Source: Pokkaliibacter sp. MBI-7 (GTDB lineage: Bacteria; Pseudomonadota; Gammaproteobacteria; Pseudomonadales; Balneatricaceae). From it: a DNA stretch of 64,000 nucleotides. This document shows, piece after piece, positions 27,875 to 37,010 of the stretch; the stretch's first letter is position 1, and each line of letters begins with the position of its first letter. Below the pieces are notes generated by a model. The model did no database searches. It was not told the DNA's origin and saw only the letters and a program-made list of their open reading frames with translations. Location of the stretch: positions 778,501 through 842,500 of the forward strand of contig NZ_JARVTG010000002.1 of assembly GCF_029846635.1 (NCBI RefSeq), read 5' to 3'. Both the position numbers and the translations under genes were made by a program.

Positions 27875-28360
27875 ATGTCTCAACAGAAGCACCTTGATTT
27901 AAGCCGTTATGTTCCCGCTCTGGTTAACTTTCTGAACAACAAGCTGTCAGCAGGCGCTTCGACCTGCTATCGCAAACACTTTGGTGTCGGGGTGGTGGAA
28001 TGGCGCATCCTGTCGATGCTGGCCGTCGAAAGCGGCATCACCGCCAACCGTATTTCACAGGTGATCGGGCTGGACAAGAGTGCTGTCAGCCGCGCGGTGC
28101 AGACGCTACAGAATGCGGGTTATGTGGATGGCCAGACAGATGATCAGGATGCGCGAAAATACACGCTGTCACTGACTGACAGCGGGCAGCAGATACATGA
28201 CCGGGTATTGCAGACAGCGCTAGAGCGTGAACGCAGACTGCTGGGTGACTTTACTCCTGAAGAGGTGGATATCCTGGTTAGCCTGCTTACCCGCATGCAC
28301 GCCCGCGTCGACGACGTCAATGCGGTTGTTCCCGGCGAGTCACTGGAAACGAGATCGTAA
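27875..28360 (+). CDS. MarR-family transcriptional regulator
   Basis: This 161-residue winged helix-turn-helix protein has the recognition region NRISQVIGLDKSAVSRAVQTL and wing DDQDARKYTLSLTDSG, the D-x-R-D wing motif of MarR proteins. It is divergent from the vanB-like gene with 234 bp between, so it is the likely repressor of the oxygenase/reductase pair and perhaps of the transporter. Many MarR proteins of this type respond to the aromatic substrate or its CoA ester; the ligand here is unknown. Confidence 0.9.
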   Translation: MSQQKHLDLSRYVPALVNFLNNKLSAGASTCYRKHFGVGVVEWRILSMLAVESGITANRISQVIGLDKSAVSRAVQTLQNAGYVDGQTDDQDARKYTLSLTDSGQQIHDRVLQTALERERRLLGDFTPEEVDILVSLLTRMHARVDDVNAVVPGESLETRS

Positions 28361-28367
28361 AATCGCT

Positions 28368-28832
28368 CTACAGCAATGGCAGACGATTGGAAGCCTTCAG
28401 CTCCCGCAATGAAATGTTGGAGCAGATTGCCGATACCCCCGGCAATTTGCGCAACACCCGCTCAACGAAGCGGCTGTAGTCATCCAGATCTTTTGCCACA
28501 ACCTGCAGCAGAAAGTCTGCAGCGCCGGTGGTGTTATGACAGGCCAGCACGTTCTCCGAATGGGCAATGATGGCCTCAAACTCGCGGGTGGTGGCTTCAT
28601 CGTGTGCGGTACAGGTCAGCTGCACAAAGGCCATGACGCCAAAACCCAGCTTGCGACGATCAAGATTGGCCTGATATCCCTCAATATAGCCCTCCTCTTC
28701 CAGCCTTTTTAGCCGCCGCCAGCATGGTGTTTCGCTTAATGACAGATCCGCTGCCAGTTTCGCGTTGGTTAACCGGCCATCACGTTGCAACCGGGCCAGA
28801 ATGTCCAGATCCACCTTATCAACGGCTGACAT
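28368..28832 (-). CDS. Lrp/AsnC-family transcriptional regulator
   Basis: The protein has 154 residues. The N-terminal helix-turn-helix VDLDILARLQRDGRLTNAKLAADLSLSETPCWRRLKRLEEEG is typical, followed by the RAM/ligand-binding domain (CHNTTGAADFLLQVVAKDLDDYSRF). It is divergent from the zinc alcohol dehydrogenase gene with 208 bp between, containing an 8-bp dyad that may be its site. It converges with the MarR gene (gap 7 bp). Confidence 0.9.
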   Translation of the reverse strand: MSAVDKVDLDILARLQRDGRLTNAKLAADLSLSETPCWRRLKRLEEEGYIEGYQANLDRRKLGFGVMAFVQLTCTAHDEATTREFEAIIAHSENVLACHNTTGAADFLLQVVAKDLDDYSRFVERVLRKLPGVSAICSNISLRELKASNRLPLL

Positions 28833-28870
28833 GAGAAGACTCCACCTCTATTTACACAATCAGAGGAAGA

Positions 28871-28906
28871 CTATTTCCCACAGGGCAAAGCCGCAACCGG
28901 AAATAG
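28871..28906. promoter_or_regulatory. Inverted repeat between Lrp and alcohol dehydrogenase genes
   Basis: CTATTTCC (28871-28878) and GGAAATAG (28899-28906) form a perfect 8-bp dyad with a 20-bp spacer, so the half-sites are about 2.7 turns apart. It is a plausible Lrp-family binding site for autoregulation and control of the dehydrogenase gene. Confidence 0.4.
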
Positions 28907-29040
28907 CAAAGTAATTTCTGCGTTAACGACTAGTCTGAGTAGCACAGAGGCGAAGGGTTGCCCGGGCAACTCCAGCCACCGATCCCACGCGTTCACAACG
29001 TCAGGCAGCCTGCCAGGCCCGCCTAAGAGGTCATCCTTCA

Positions 29041-30081
29041 ATGAAAGCCATCGTCTACGAGAACTTCTGCACTGCCCCTCAGTTAATGACTGTGCCTGAT
29101 CCCACGCCAGAGGCCCATGGCGTCGTCGTACAGGTCAAGGCGACGGGGGTGTGCCGTAGCGACTGGCATGGCTGGATGGGTCATGACCCGGATATTCATC
29201 TGCCCCATGTGCCGGGCCATGAGTTTGCGGGAGTCATCGCTGCCGTGGGTAAGGATGTGCGCCGTTTCCGTGTCGGTGACCGCGTCACCGTGCCCTTTGT
29301 CAGCGGCTGCGGTGCGTGCCCTGAATGCTATTCGGGCAATCATCAGGTCTGTGGAGCACAGACTCAGCCCGGCTTTACTCACTGGGGATCCTTCGCTGAG
29401 TACGTCACCCTGCACAATGCTGACGTCAATCTGGTCACCCTGCCCGAACATATGGACTATGCAACAGCAGCCAGTCTCGGCTGCCGCTTTGTGACTTCCT
29501 TCCGCGCGGTCGTCGATCAGGGCAAGGTCTCCGCAGGCCAGTGGGTCGCCGTGCACGGCTGCGGGGGTGTCGGGCTTTCCGCCATCATGATCGCCAACGC
29601 CATTGGCGCGAACGTTATTGCGGTTGATATCGGTGAAGACAAACTGGCGCTGGCACGCTCACTCGGCGCGGTAGCCACGATCAATGCCAGTGAAGTGGAT
29701 AACGTTGCCGAAGCCATCAGAGAGATCAGCCGTGGTGGCGCCCACGTGTCACTGGATGCGCTGGGCCATCCCATCACCTGTGTGAACTCCATCAACAGTC
29801 TGCGCAGGCTGGGGAAACATATTCAGGTGGGCTTATTGCTGGCCGAGCATGCAACCCCTGCCATTCCCATGGCCAGAGTGATTGGCCATGAGCTGGAAAT
29901 TATCGGCAGCCACGGCATGCAGGCCCATCGCTATGACGCCATGCTGTCCATGATCATGTCAGGCAAGCTGCAACCCGAGAAACTGCTGGGCCGCACTATT
30001 TCACTGGAGCAGTCCATTGAGGCACTGACGACCATGGACAAAGCTACCACTGCCGGTGTAACGGTGGTCACGGCGTTTTAA
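29041..30081 (+). CDS. Zinc-dependent alcohol dehydrogenase family protein
   Basis: This 346-residue medium-chain dehydrogenase has the catalytic-zinc ligands in GVCRSDWHGW and GHEF (Cys and the GHE motif). The structural-zinc cysteines are in GCGACPECYSGNHQVCG. The NAD-binding motif VAVHGCGGVGLSAIMIA is followed by an acidic residue (VIAVDIGEDK), which favours NAD over NADP. The substrate is a primary or secondary alcohol or aldehyde, not determinable here. It is divergent from the Lrp gene, and GAGG precedes the ATG. Confidence 0.9.
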   Translation: MKAIVYENFCTAPQLMTVPDPTPEAHGVVVQVKATGVCRSDWHGWMGHDPDIHLPHVPGHEFAGVIAAVGKDVRRFRVGDRVTVPFVSGCGACPECYSGNHQVCGAQTQPGFTHWGSFAEYVTLHNADVNLVTLPEHMDYATAASLGCRFVTSFRAVVDQGKVSAGQWVAVHGCGGVGLSAIMIANAIGANVIAVDIGEDKLALARSLGAVATINASEVDNVAEAIREISRGGAHVSLDALGHPITCVNSINSLRRLGKHIQVGLLLAEHATPAIPMARVIGHELEIIGSHGMQAHRYDAMLSMIMSGKLQPEKLLGRTISLEQSIEALTTMDKATTAGVTVVTAF

Positions 30082-30133
30082 CACTCTCTTCCGGCCTGCT
30101 GGACAACTGTCAGTCTCAGTGGGCCGTGCCTGT

Positions 30134-30748
30134 TTATGGTGTTTGCAGCCCATGCAGTACCAGTGCCGAAATCTTGCGCACCTGCCTGAAATGAGTCTCC
30201 ATATCCAGCGGGTCCTTACTGACCAGCCTGAGCAGCTGCAGGTGTGAATAGTCATTAAGCAGAAACGCCGCGGAGGCGATGTCGGCATCAGCACGTAATT
30301 TGCCACGCTTCTGCAAACGCTCAAGCAGATGCTGTATTTCACGCTGCAGCTGCGCATTGGACGCCTGATACGCTTCGGGCAACTCGTTGTTTCCACCGGT
30401 AAGAATGATCGGCAGCACCTCCCGCCAGAACGCAGCAGGCAGGATCTGCAGACTGTTGGTGATCAGACGCCGCTCAAGCTCACACATGGCATCCAGCGGA
30501 TCATCAAACTGATCGATGATTTCCGTGACATCAACGATGGCCTTGTGGTCCTGCTCGCGCAGCATTTCCAGCAGGATCTCCTGCTTGGAGCTGAAATATT
30601 TAAATACCGTCGGCGATGAAACCCCCGCTTCGCGGGCAATCTGCTCCACGGTGGTTGCACTGAATCCCTGCTGTTCAAACAGCCGCACCGCAGACTGGGC
30701 AATTGCCTGTTTGCGCGCCAGCTTCTGCTGTTCTCGTAATCCGCTCAC
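30134..30748 (-). CDS. TetR-family transcriptional regulator
   Basis: The protein has 204 residues. The N-terminal helix-turn-helix (AIAQSAVRLFEQQGFSATTVEQIAREAGVSSPTVFKYFSSK) is typical of TetR repressors, with a helical ligand domain after it. The start is GTG at 30748 (GAG 5 nt upstream). It is divergent from the NylB-like hydrolase gene with 128 bp between, and is the likely repressor of that gene and the genes that follow it. Confidence 0.9.
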   Translation of the reverse strand: MSGLREQQKLARKQAIAQSAVRLFEQQGFSATTVEQIAREAGVSSPTVFKYFSSKQEILLEMLREQDHKAIVDVTEIIDQFDDPLDAMCELERRLITNSLQILPAAFWREVLPIILTGGNNELPEAYQASNAQLQREIQHLLERLQKRGKLRADADIASAAFLLNDYSHLQLLRLVSKDPLDMETHFRQVRKISALVLHGLQTP

Positions 30749-30876
30749 GTTTTCTCACACTCGTTCAGTTCCGTGCTGCAAGCATAGCAACTTAACTTAC
30801 ATCAGAAAAATATTTTATTGACTAAAGTTTTTTATAGGATTAATACTTTTGCTACATCAGATTCAGCCACCACTGG

Positions 30877-32139
30877 ATGAAAACCATGCTTAACCACACC
30901 ATGACCCTGAGTGAGCACTACCAGCTTGCCAGGGAGATGCTGGAAACCGGCAAGGAAGTGCCTCTGCCTTTCATGAAAGGCTTCCCGGCGGAACCCGAGC
31001 TGCGCGTTACCTGGTCCAACTGGATGCATCCGCCCTTTAACCGCTGGGGGTTCCGCCATCTTGCCCGTTTGCGGCCATCAATCAGTGTTTTTGCGGGCAG
31101 CGCGGGGGCCGATGTGCTGGAGTCCTCACCTCTCCCGCTGGACTCCCTGCATTTCACCAGTACCTGCGGCGATGACGTCACCGTGCTGGAGCATCTGCTG
31201 GCAAGCCATACCGATGCATTTCTGGTCATGCAGCAAGGTCGTATCGTTTACGAACGCTATTTTCAGGGTCAGCAGGCCAATGACCGGCACATCATGTTCT
31301 CCGTCACTAAATCCCTTATCGGATTGCTGGCCGAACAACTGATCAGTGAAGGCAAACTTGATGACCGGGCGCTGACACTCGATTACATCCCGGAGCTGGC
31401 GGGCAGTGCCTTTGCCGATGCCAGCATCCGGCAACTGCTGGATATGGCGGTCGGTATCGCTTACAGCGAGGTGTATGACGACCCCGCTTCGGAAAGCTCG
31501 CAATACGGCTATGCCTGTGGCTTCCAGCCCACCCCTTCAGGTTATGAGCAGTACCGCTCGCTGTATGAATACCTGCCGTCACTGCGCAAGAACGGTGAGC
31601 ATGGCGGATTCTTCCATTACGTGACCGCCACCACGGAAGTGCTGGCCTGGGTCATGGAGCGCGCCAGTGGTCAGCCCTGCGCCCGTTTGCTGGAGGCCAT
31701 CTGGAGTGAAATAGGCTGTCAGCGTGACGGTTATTTTCTGGCAGACCCCTGGGGGCGCAACGTCGCCGGTGCCGGATTCAGTGCCACCCTGCGCGATATG
31801 GCCCGACTGGGAAGACTGATTGCCTGTCAGGGCAGCTATCAGGGCAAAATGCTGATCAGCACTGAGACCATCCGTCGTATCGCGAAAGGTGCAGACCCCG
31901 CTATTTATGCAGCCAATACCGAGTTTTCCAGCTGGACGCCCGGCGCTTCCTATACCAGTCAGTGGTATGTGTTTGCAGAAAGTCAGCAATTAATGGCAGG
32001 CGGTATTCACGGCCAGTATCTCTTTATCGACCTGCAGAAAGATATTGTCGTAGTCAAGCAATCAGCATTACCTACTGCTGTGGGCGATATGGACAGTGAT
32101 TCCGTTGCAATGATACGCACTATCGCCAGTAGCCTTTAA
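30877..32139 (+). CDS. Serine hydrolase, class C beta-lactamase fold (NylB-like)
   Basis: This 420-residue protein has the serine-hydrolase S-x-x-K motif (MFSVTKSLIG) in an arrangement like 6-aminohexanoate-dimer hydrolase NylB (penicillin-binding-protein-like fold). Y-x-N-type and H/K-T-G-type elements are less clear: I see VGIAYSEVY and a GG-x-H-G segment (AGGIHGQYLF). No signal peptide is visible, as for cytoplasmic NylB. NylB cleaves linear amide dimers; a related amide or ester substrate is likely. It is divergent from the TetR gene and 121 bp upstream of the porin gene. Confidence 0.75.
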   Translation: MKTMLNHTMTLSEHYQLAREMLETGKEVPLPFMKGFPAEPELRVTWSNWMHPPFNRWGFRHLARLRPSISVFAGSAGADVLESSPLPLDSLHFTSTCGDDVTVLEHLLASHTDAFLVMQQGRIVYERYFQGQQANDRHIMFSVTKSLIGLLAEQLISEGKLDDRALTLDYIPELAGSAFADASIRQLLDMAVGIAYSEVYDDPASESSQYGYACGFQPTPSGYEQYRSLYEYLPSLRKNGEHGGFFHYVTATTEVLAWVMERASGQPCARLLEAIWSEIGCQRDGYFLADPWGRNVAGAGFSATLRDMARLGRLIACQGSYQGKMLISTETIRRIAKGADPAIYAANTEFSSWTPGASYTSQWYVFAESQQLMAGGIHGQYLFIDLQKDIVVVKQSALPTAVGDMDSDSVAMIRTIASSL

Positions 32140-32260
32140 TAAAAAATATCTAATAAAAATATTCACCAGACATATCTCAGTAAAAATAAAAATAAATTCA
32201 GGATATGCATTTTTTGTCGTGCATGCCTGTTTTCTTAATCAGAGAAGCAGGAGTTAAAAG

Positions 32261-33589
32261 ATGAAAAGACGCCTCCATTTATGTGGCGTATTAGCGGCAG
32301 CTTTGCCGTTAATATGGCAGACAGCCGAGGCTGGCTATGTATTTACTAACGGCAGCCTTTCCGGAGAAGCCACACTGGATATAGGAGCTGGCAATATCAT
32401 CAGCCGGAATGTCAATTTCGGTACAGGCCGGGTAGATATACGCAACGGCGAAAACACAGGTACTTCCGCCACCTGGCAGGAAGGCTATCTCAAACCCGGG
32501 CTAACCCTGAACTACCAGCTCAATGACGACTGGGCACTGGTTGGCGGAGGTTCAGTGGTGTCAGCCACCACGCTGGGTGATGGTGATGCCGGAGGCTTTT
32601 CCCGCAGTTCTGACGGTAAGACAGCCGTTGAGGAACTCTATGCTGGTGTTCATTACCGGCAATGGACGCTCACTCTGGGTCGACAGAACTTCATGGTGGG
32701 TAATGGCTTTATCGTCATGGACGGCAATCTCGACTTTCTCAAGGACGGCGCTTACTGGCTGGGGCCACGCAGTGCTTTTCGCGATGCCGCTGTGCTGAGC
32801 TGGGATAACAAGGCTCTGCAAGCTCAGGCCTTCAGCCTGCGTACCGACAGTGATATCGGAGACTTTCGTCTGACGGGCGCCAACGTTGATTACAACCTCA
32901 ACGATCAGGTGACACTGGGCGCCATGGCACTGGGTGTGGCCACGATAGCGGACAGCAGTCAGTCCACCAGCCGTGATGGTATGCGTGTCTACGATCTTCG
33001 CGCATTGCATGGCGTGCTGCCCGGCGTGCCTAACCTAACGCTTAATGCCGAAATGGCCTGGCAGAAAGGCAGTAACAGCACGACCGAGTACGATGCCAGC
33101 GCCTGGTACCTACAGGGTGATTATCAGTTTGCCTCCCTGCCTATGCAGCCGACCATTGGCTATCGTTATGCCAGTTTTTCCGGCGACGATGACTTGACCG
33201 ATAACACCAGCAAAGCCTGGGACCCGCTCAGCAAAGGTTTTATTGACTGGGGAACCTGGCTGATCGGCGATGTGGTGGGCAATTATCTGATGAACAACAG
33301 TAATGAAAATGTTCATCAGCTAAGTGCCAAACTGCAGTTAAACGACGCCTTTACCCTGGGCGCCATGCATTACCAGTTCTGGCTGGATAAAAATAACTTT
33401 CTCGGCACGGTGGTCGAAAGCAAGCACTTTGCTGATGAAAGTGTCATTTATCTTGATTATGCCCCCAACGAAAAATTCTATTCTTCGTTGTCATACAATT
33501 GGGTGACACCACAGTCTGCTGCCAGAGAATTCTTTGGCGATGATAAAAAATTCAGTGCAATAGAACTCTATTTTACTTACAAATACTGA
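32261..33589 (+). CDS. Outer-membrane porin (beta-barrel)
   Basis: This 442-residue protein has an N-terminal signal peptide (LHLCGVLAAALPLIWQTAEA, cleavage after A-E-A). Alternating amphipathic strands follow throughout, with a C-terminal aromatic end (ELYFTYKY) typical of outer-membrane barrels. The family was not identified with certainty; it may be a substrate-specific channel of the OprD or alginate-export-like kind. GGAG precedes the ATG by 7 nt. The gene is 23 bp before the PotF-like gene, so the two are probably co-transcribed and handle the same solute. Confidence 0.75.
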   Translation: MKRRLHLCGVLAAALPLIWQTAEAGYVFTNGSLSGEATLDIGAGNIISRNVNFGTGRVDIRNGENTGTSATWQEGYLKPGLTLNYQLNDDWALVGGGSVVSATTLGDGDAGGFSRSSDGKTAVEELYAGVHYRQWTLTLGRQNFMVGNGFIVMDGNLDFLKDGAYWLGPRSAFRDAAVLSWDNKALQAQAFSLRTDSDIGDFRLTGANVDYNLNDQVTLGAMALGVATIADSSQSTSRDGMRVYDLRALHGVLPGVPNLTLNAEMAWQKGSNSTTEYDASAWYLQGDYQFASLPMQPTIGYRYASFSGDDDLTDNTSKAWDPLSKGFIDWGTWLIGDVVGNYLMNNSNENVHQLSAKLQLNDAFTLGAMHYQFWLDKNNFLGTVVESKHFADESVIYLDYAPNEKFYSSLSYNWVTPQSAAREFFGDDKKFSAIELYFTYKY

Positions 33590-33612
33590 TCTGACCCATT
33601 GAGGTATCATCC

Positions 33613-34716
33613 ATGAAACGCTATTCACGATTAGCTTGTGCTGTTGCACTGTGTTCTGCCTTTCTGGCTCAGACCGGTTTTGCTGAAGAAAAAACAGTAC
33701 GTATTTTTAATTGGCTTGAATATATGCCACAGGACGTGCTGAATGATTTTGAAAAAGAAACTGGTATTCATCCGATTTATGACGTATTCGATAACGTAGA
33801 AACACTGGAGTCCAAATTACTGACCGGCAACTCCGGTTATGACGTGGTGTTTCCTGGTACCGCAGACATCGCCAAACTGATCAAAGTGGGCGCGCTGGAA
33901 AAACTGGACCGGTCGCAGCTGACTAACTGGTCCCATCTCGACCCTGACTTCATGAAAAGTCTCGAAGCGGTGGGCGATACAGGCAATGAGTACGCCGTGC
34001 CTTACATGTGGGGAACCACGCTGATTGGTTACAACGCAGATAAGGTCAAAGCGGTGCTGGGAGAAGATGTAAAAATCGATTCCTGGAACATCATTTTCAA
34101 CCCCGAATACATGGCCAAACTGCAGCAGTGTGGTGTCGGCCTGCTGGATGCCTCCAGTGAAATCCTGCCAATTGCCCTCGATTATCTCCAGCTCGACCCG
34201 AACAGTCAGAATAAGGCGGACTATAAAAAAGCCGTCGAGCTAATGCAGGGTGTGCGCCCGTACATCCGTTATTTTGATTCGTCGAAATACGGTATGGATC
34301 TGGCCAATGGTGATATCTGTCTGGCCGTGGGCTGGTCTGGCGGCGTGGTGCTGGCCGACAAAATTGCTAAGGCGGCAGGCAATGGCCTCAATATCCAGAT
34401 GAGCATTCCTAAAGAAGGTGCCCCCATGTGGTCGGATGTCATGAGTATTGCCGCCAACGCGCAACACCCGGCTGAAGCCCATGCCTTTATTAACTTTATC
34501 CTGCGCCCTGACATCATCGCCCGCATCAGCAACGCAGTGGGTTATCCCAACCCCAATGTCGATGCCACCGCACTGGTCAACGAGGCTATTCGCAATAATC
34601 CGAATATGTACGTCAGCGATGAGGTGAAGAAAACGCTGTTTCCGCTGAAGGCCGTGCCCGATGCCATAGAGCGGGTTCGTACACGCGCCTGGACCACCAT
34701 CAAGACCGGTCTTTAA
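33613..34716 (+). CDS. PotF-like periplasmic polyamine-binding protein
   Basis: The protein has 367 residues with a signal peptide (ALCSAFLAQTGFAEE). It is related to PotF/SpuD, the substrate-binding proteins of polyamine ABC importers: VRIFNWLEYMPQDVLNDFEKETG at the mature N-terminus, the SGYDVVFPG segment, AVPYMWGTTLIGYN, and a final segment around NAVGYPNPN. In PotF the ligand is gripped by acidic residues and aromatic side chains; the corresponding segments are kept. No ABC permease or ATPase gene is nearby, so it must use distant partners. The neighbouring porin and amide-type hydrolase suggest an amine- or amide-containing solute. Confidence 0.85.
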   Translation: MKRYSRLACAVALCSAFLAQTGFAEEKTVRIFNWLEYMPQDVLNDFEKETGIHPIYDVFDNVETLESKLLTGNSGYDVVFPGTADIAKLIKVGALEKLDRSQLTNWSHLDPDFMKSLEAVGDTGNEYAVPYMWGTTLIGYNADKVKAVLGEDVKIDSWNIIFNPEYMAKLQQCGVGLLDASSEILPIALDYLQLDPNSQNKADYKKAVELMQGVRPYIRYFDSSKYGMDLANGDICLAVGWSGGVVLADKIAKAAGNGLNIQMSIPKEGAPMWSDVMSIAANAQHPAEAHAFINFILRPDIIARISNAVGYPNPNVDATALVNEAIRNNPNMYVSDEVKKTLFPLKAVPDAIERVRTRAWTTIKTGL

Positions 34717-34767
34717 TGCCGGACAGCCAGCCTGCCTTGCTCAGTCACCTGTTATCTGAGGTTATCG

Positions 34768-35259
34768 ATGAGTCATACCGCCAGAACGCCCGAACTGGAA
34801 AAGCGTCTTCATCTGGAAGTGGACATTGCCGCGCCTGAACTGCTGGGAGATGTTGCAGAAGGCATCAGGATGAACTACCCCATTCTCGGTGGCCGCTTCA
34901 CTCTGTTTACCCCTTCAGCAGAGGTGATCTGCGGTACCGTGGTCAGTGGTGGTTACGACTGCTTTCTGGAACAGCACGATGGCACAGGCAGGCTGGATGC
35001 CATCTACAGCCTCAAAACCGACGAAGGCGAGCTGATCAATATACGCAACCGCGGCTGGCTGATGCTGACGGAACAGGGCCAGCAGCAGGTAAAAGCAGGC
35101 ATCTGGCCGATAGAACGCACAGACTATCAGTGCCACTGCACGCCGTCTTTTCAGGTTGCTCTGGGGCGCCTGTCATGGCTGGGCACAGCCGTGCTGATCG
35201 GTGATGTGTTCTACCCCTCAGACCACAAGGTCATCATCACCTGTTACGGCCTGACGTAA
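34768..35259 (+). CDS. DUF3237 domain-containing protein
   Basis: This 163-residue protein is of unknown function. It has the DUF3237 pattern of two similar beta-rich segments: GRFTLFTPSAEVICGTVVSGGYDCFLEQHDGTGRLDAIY and NIRNRGWLMLTEQ, with Y-F-R-T-type residues partly kept in YQCHCTPSFQV. No signal peptide or membrane helix is seen. It is the last gene of the same-strand group with the NylB-like hydrolase, porin and PotF-like protein, 51 bp after the latter, and is followed by a terminator-like stem-loop. Confidence 0.75.
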   Translation: MSHTARTPELEKRLHLEVDIAAPELLGDVAEGIRMNYPILGGRFTLFTPSAEVICGTVVSGGYDCFLEQHDGTGRLDAIYSLKTDEGELINIRNRGWLMLTEQGQQQVKAGIWPIERTDYQCHCTPSFQVALGRLSWLGTAVLIGDVFYPSDHKVIITCYGLT

Positions 35260-35280
35260 TCAGGGTTCATTCACCAGAAT

Positions 35281-35310
35281 GGGGGTTGCCACTGGCACCC
35301 CCGCTTTGCT
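35281..35310 (+). terminator. Stem-loop terminator after the DUF3237 gene
   Basis: GGGGG-T-TGCC-ACT-GGCA-CCCCC forms a 9-bp stem with one bulged T, followed by GCTTTGCTT. It lies 21 bp after the stop codon and closes the group that started with the NylB-like hydrolase. Confidence 0.6.
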
Positions 35311-35405
35311 TATGTCCGGTCAGAAAACATCATTTATGCGAATCTGAGCAGGCCTGTACCTGACAGCTGGCTGACGGGCGCATCAGGAAAGCGATGAGTC
35401 GTTCC

Positions 35406-35840
35406 TCACGGCGAGGTGCACTCTGGCATAGCAGATTTGGGAAGGCCAAAAACCAGATCGAACGCCCAGTTGTAGACAAAGGTGTAGACCATGAAAAACA
35501 GGGTCATGCCGATATCCAGTGTCAGCGCCTTCCACCAGGAAATACCCAGCCACCAGACAAAGAACGGCACCAGCAACAACGACAGGCCAAGCTCAAAGCC
35601 GATGGCATGGCCTACCCGCCTGCGCAGACTTCTGCCCTTTTGCTGCTGCCGCGCTTCCCACCACTCGAACAGCGTATTCCAGACAAAATTCCAGAACATG
35701 GCCAGTGCCGACGTGACCACCGCGCCGACACCGGCGGTTTGCTGGCTGTTACCCAGCAGGCTCAGCACACCGGCGGTGATCATGATGGCGATGGCTTCTG
35801 AAAGAAGGACGTAGACGATTTTCCGTTTGATGCCTTGCAT
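35406..35840 (-). CDS. PACE-family multidrug efflux transporter (AceI-like)
   Basis: This 144-residue protein has four membrane helices forming two tandem bacterial transmembrane pair domains. Signature residues are visible: R-K-x-x-Y at the N-terminus, an acidic residue in helix 1 (SEAIAIMITAG), the WNFVWNTLFEWWEA segment, RRVGHAIGFELG opening the second pair, and FVYNWAFDLVFG closing it. PACE proteins export biocides such as chlorhexidine and short diamines by proton antiport. The divergent LysR gene at 35965 corresponds to AceR, the activator of aceI in Acinetobacter. Confidence 0.88.
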   Translation of the reverse strand: MQGIKRKIVYVLLSEAIAIMITAGVLSLLGNSQQTAGVGAVVTSALAMFWNFVWNTLFEWWEARQQQKGRSLRRRVGHAIGFELGLSLLLVPFFVWWLGISWWKALTLDIGMTLFFMVYTFVYNWAFDLVFGLPKSAMPECTSP

Positions 35841-35964
35841 GGCCTTTCCCGTTATTACTGATCATCAGGCATGAATGACAGCGACTGGCCTGAATGGCGC
35901 CTACTATATGTGTTGAAAGCTGATATGTTTAGTCAGCTCCTTTCAGAATAACTGACAGATCACC

Positions 35965-36858
35965 ATGGCCTTTTCGACTGACAACATCACCCTGTTTCTC
36001 ACCGTGCTGGAGTGCGGCTCCTTTTCTGCGGCGGCGCGCAAGCTGGGGCGAGTTCCCTCTGCGGTCAGCATGGCCATCGCCCAGCTGGAGGCGGAGCTGG
36101 ATTTACAGCTGTTCAATCGTAACGGTCGGGAACCCGTCCCCACCGAAGCCGCTCTGGCGCTGGAACCGCAGGCCCGCCAGCTGACCGCGCTGCATCAGCA
36201 GATGGAAGCCCATGCGCTGGCACTGCATCGTGGGCTGGAAACCCGGCTGACGCTGGCCATCGCACCGGAGTTACTGGCGACCCGCTGGAGTGAGCCCATT
36301 CCGCAGCTGGCAGAAGAATTTCCCGCACTGGAGCTGGAAATTCTTGCCGTGCCGCAGGAGGATGCGATGCAGATGCTGCATCGTGGCAGTGCTCATCTGG
36401 CAGTCGTATTTGAACGCCCGACCATCGAAGAACGTGAAGTATTTCAGGAAATGGGCAGCGAAAAACTGATCATCGTTGCCGCTCCTCAGCACCCTCTGGC
36501 GCAGGCCAGCGCTGAAGCCAGACATGAACACCTGCTTGAACACCGGCAGATCATGGTCGCCGCCAGTCGTGATGCACCTTACAGCGACCCCAGGCTGGTG
36601 CAGTCCCGCCAGCTATGGCGCACCGACAATCACCTGGCTGCCCTGCGTCTGGTACAGGAAGGTCTGGGCTGGGCGCTGTTGCCGGTTTCATTGGTACAGC
36701 CGTCCATTCACAGTGGTGATCTGATTGAGGTGGTGTTTACCAACATGACCAATGAGCGTCTGCTTTGGGCAGATGTGGTCTGGAGCACGGAAAAACCGCT
36801 GGGGCTGGGTGCCAAACGCTATGTTGAACTTATTCAAAAAAGGCAGCGTGGTGGCTGA
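35965..36858 (+). CDS. LysR-family transcriptional regulator (AceR-like position)
   Basis: The protein has 297 residues. The helix-turn-helix NITLFLTVLECGSFSAAARKLGRVPSAVSMAIAQLE is followed by an effector domain (LTLAIAPELLATRWSEPIPQL). It is divergent from the PACE efflux gene with 124 bp between, the same arrangement as aceR-aceI, so it probably controls that gene. The effector is not known. Confidence 0.9.
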   Translation: MAFSTDNITLFLTVLECGSFSAAARKLGRVPSAVSMAIAQLEAELDLQLFNRNGREPVPTEAALALEPQARQLTALHQQMEAHALALHRGLETRLTLAIAPELLATRWSEPIPQLAEEFPALELEILAVPQEDAMQMLHRGSAHLAVVFERPTIEEREVFQEMGSEKLIIVAAPQHPLAQASAEARHEHLLEHRQIMVAASRDAPYSDPRLVQSRQLWRTDNHLAALRLVQEGLGWALLPVSLVQPSIHSGDLIEVVFTNMTNERLLWADVVWSTEKPLGLGAKRYVELIQKRQRGG

Positions 36859-37010
36859 AAAAGGTTTCTGGCGGTTCTGCTTGAGTATTTTGTGAGGTGT
36901 TTCAGTCAATTTTATTCAGTACGTACAAAATATTTTTAATACATACAATATTGAACAGCCCTGTTCCGACACGTCCACAAGGTCTGTTGCCGGGCATAAG
37001 TTTTGTTTTC

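Noticed and set aside
35293..35309. TGGCAC...TTTGC near the DUF3237 terminator as a sigma-54 promoter
   Set aside because: The spacing between GG and GC is 12 bp rather than 10, and the bases belong to the terminator stem.
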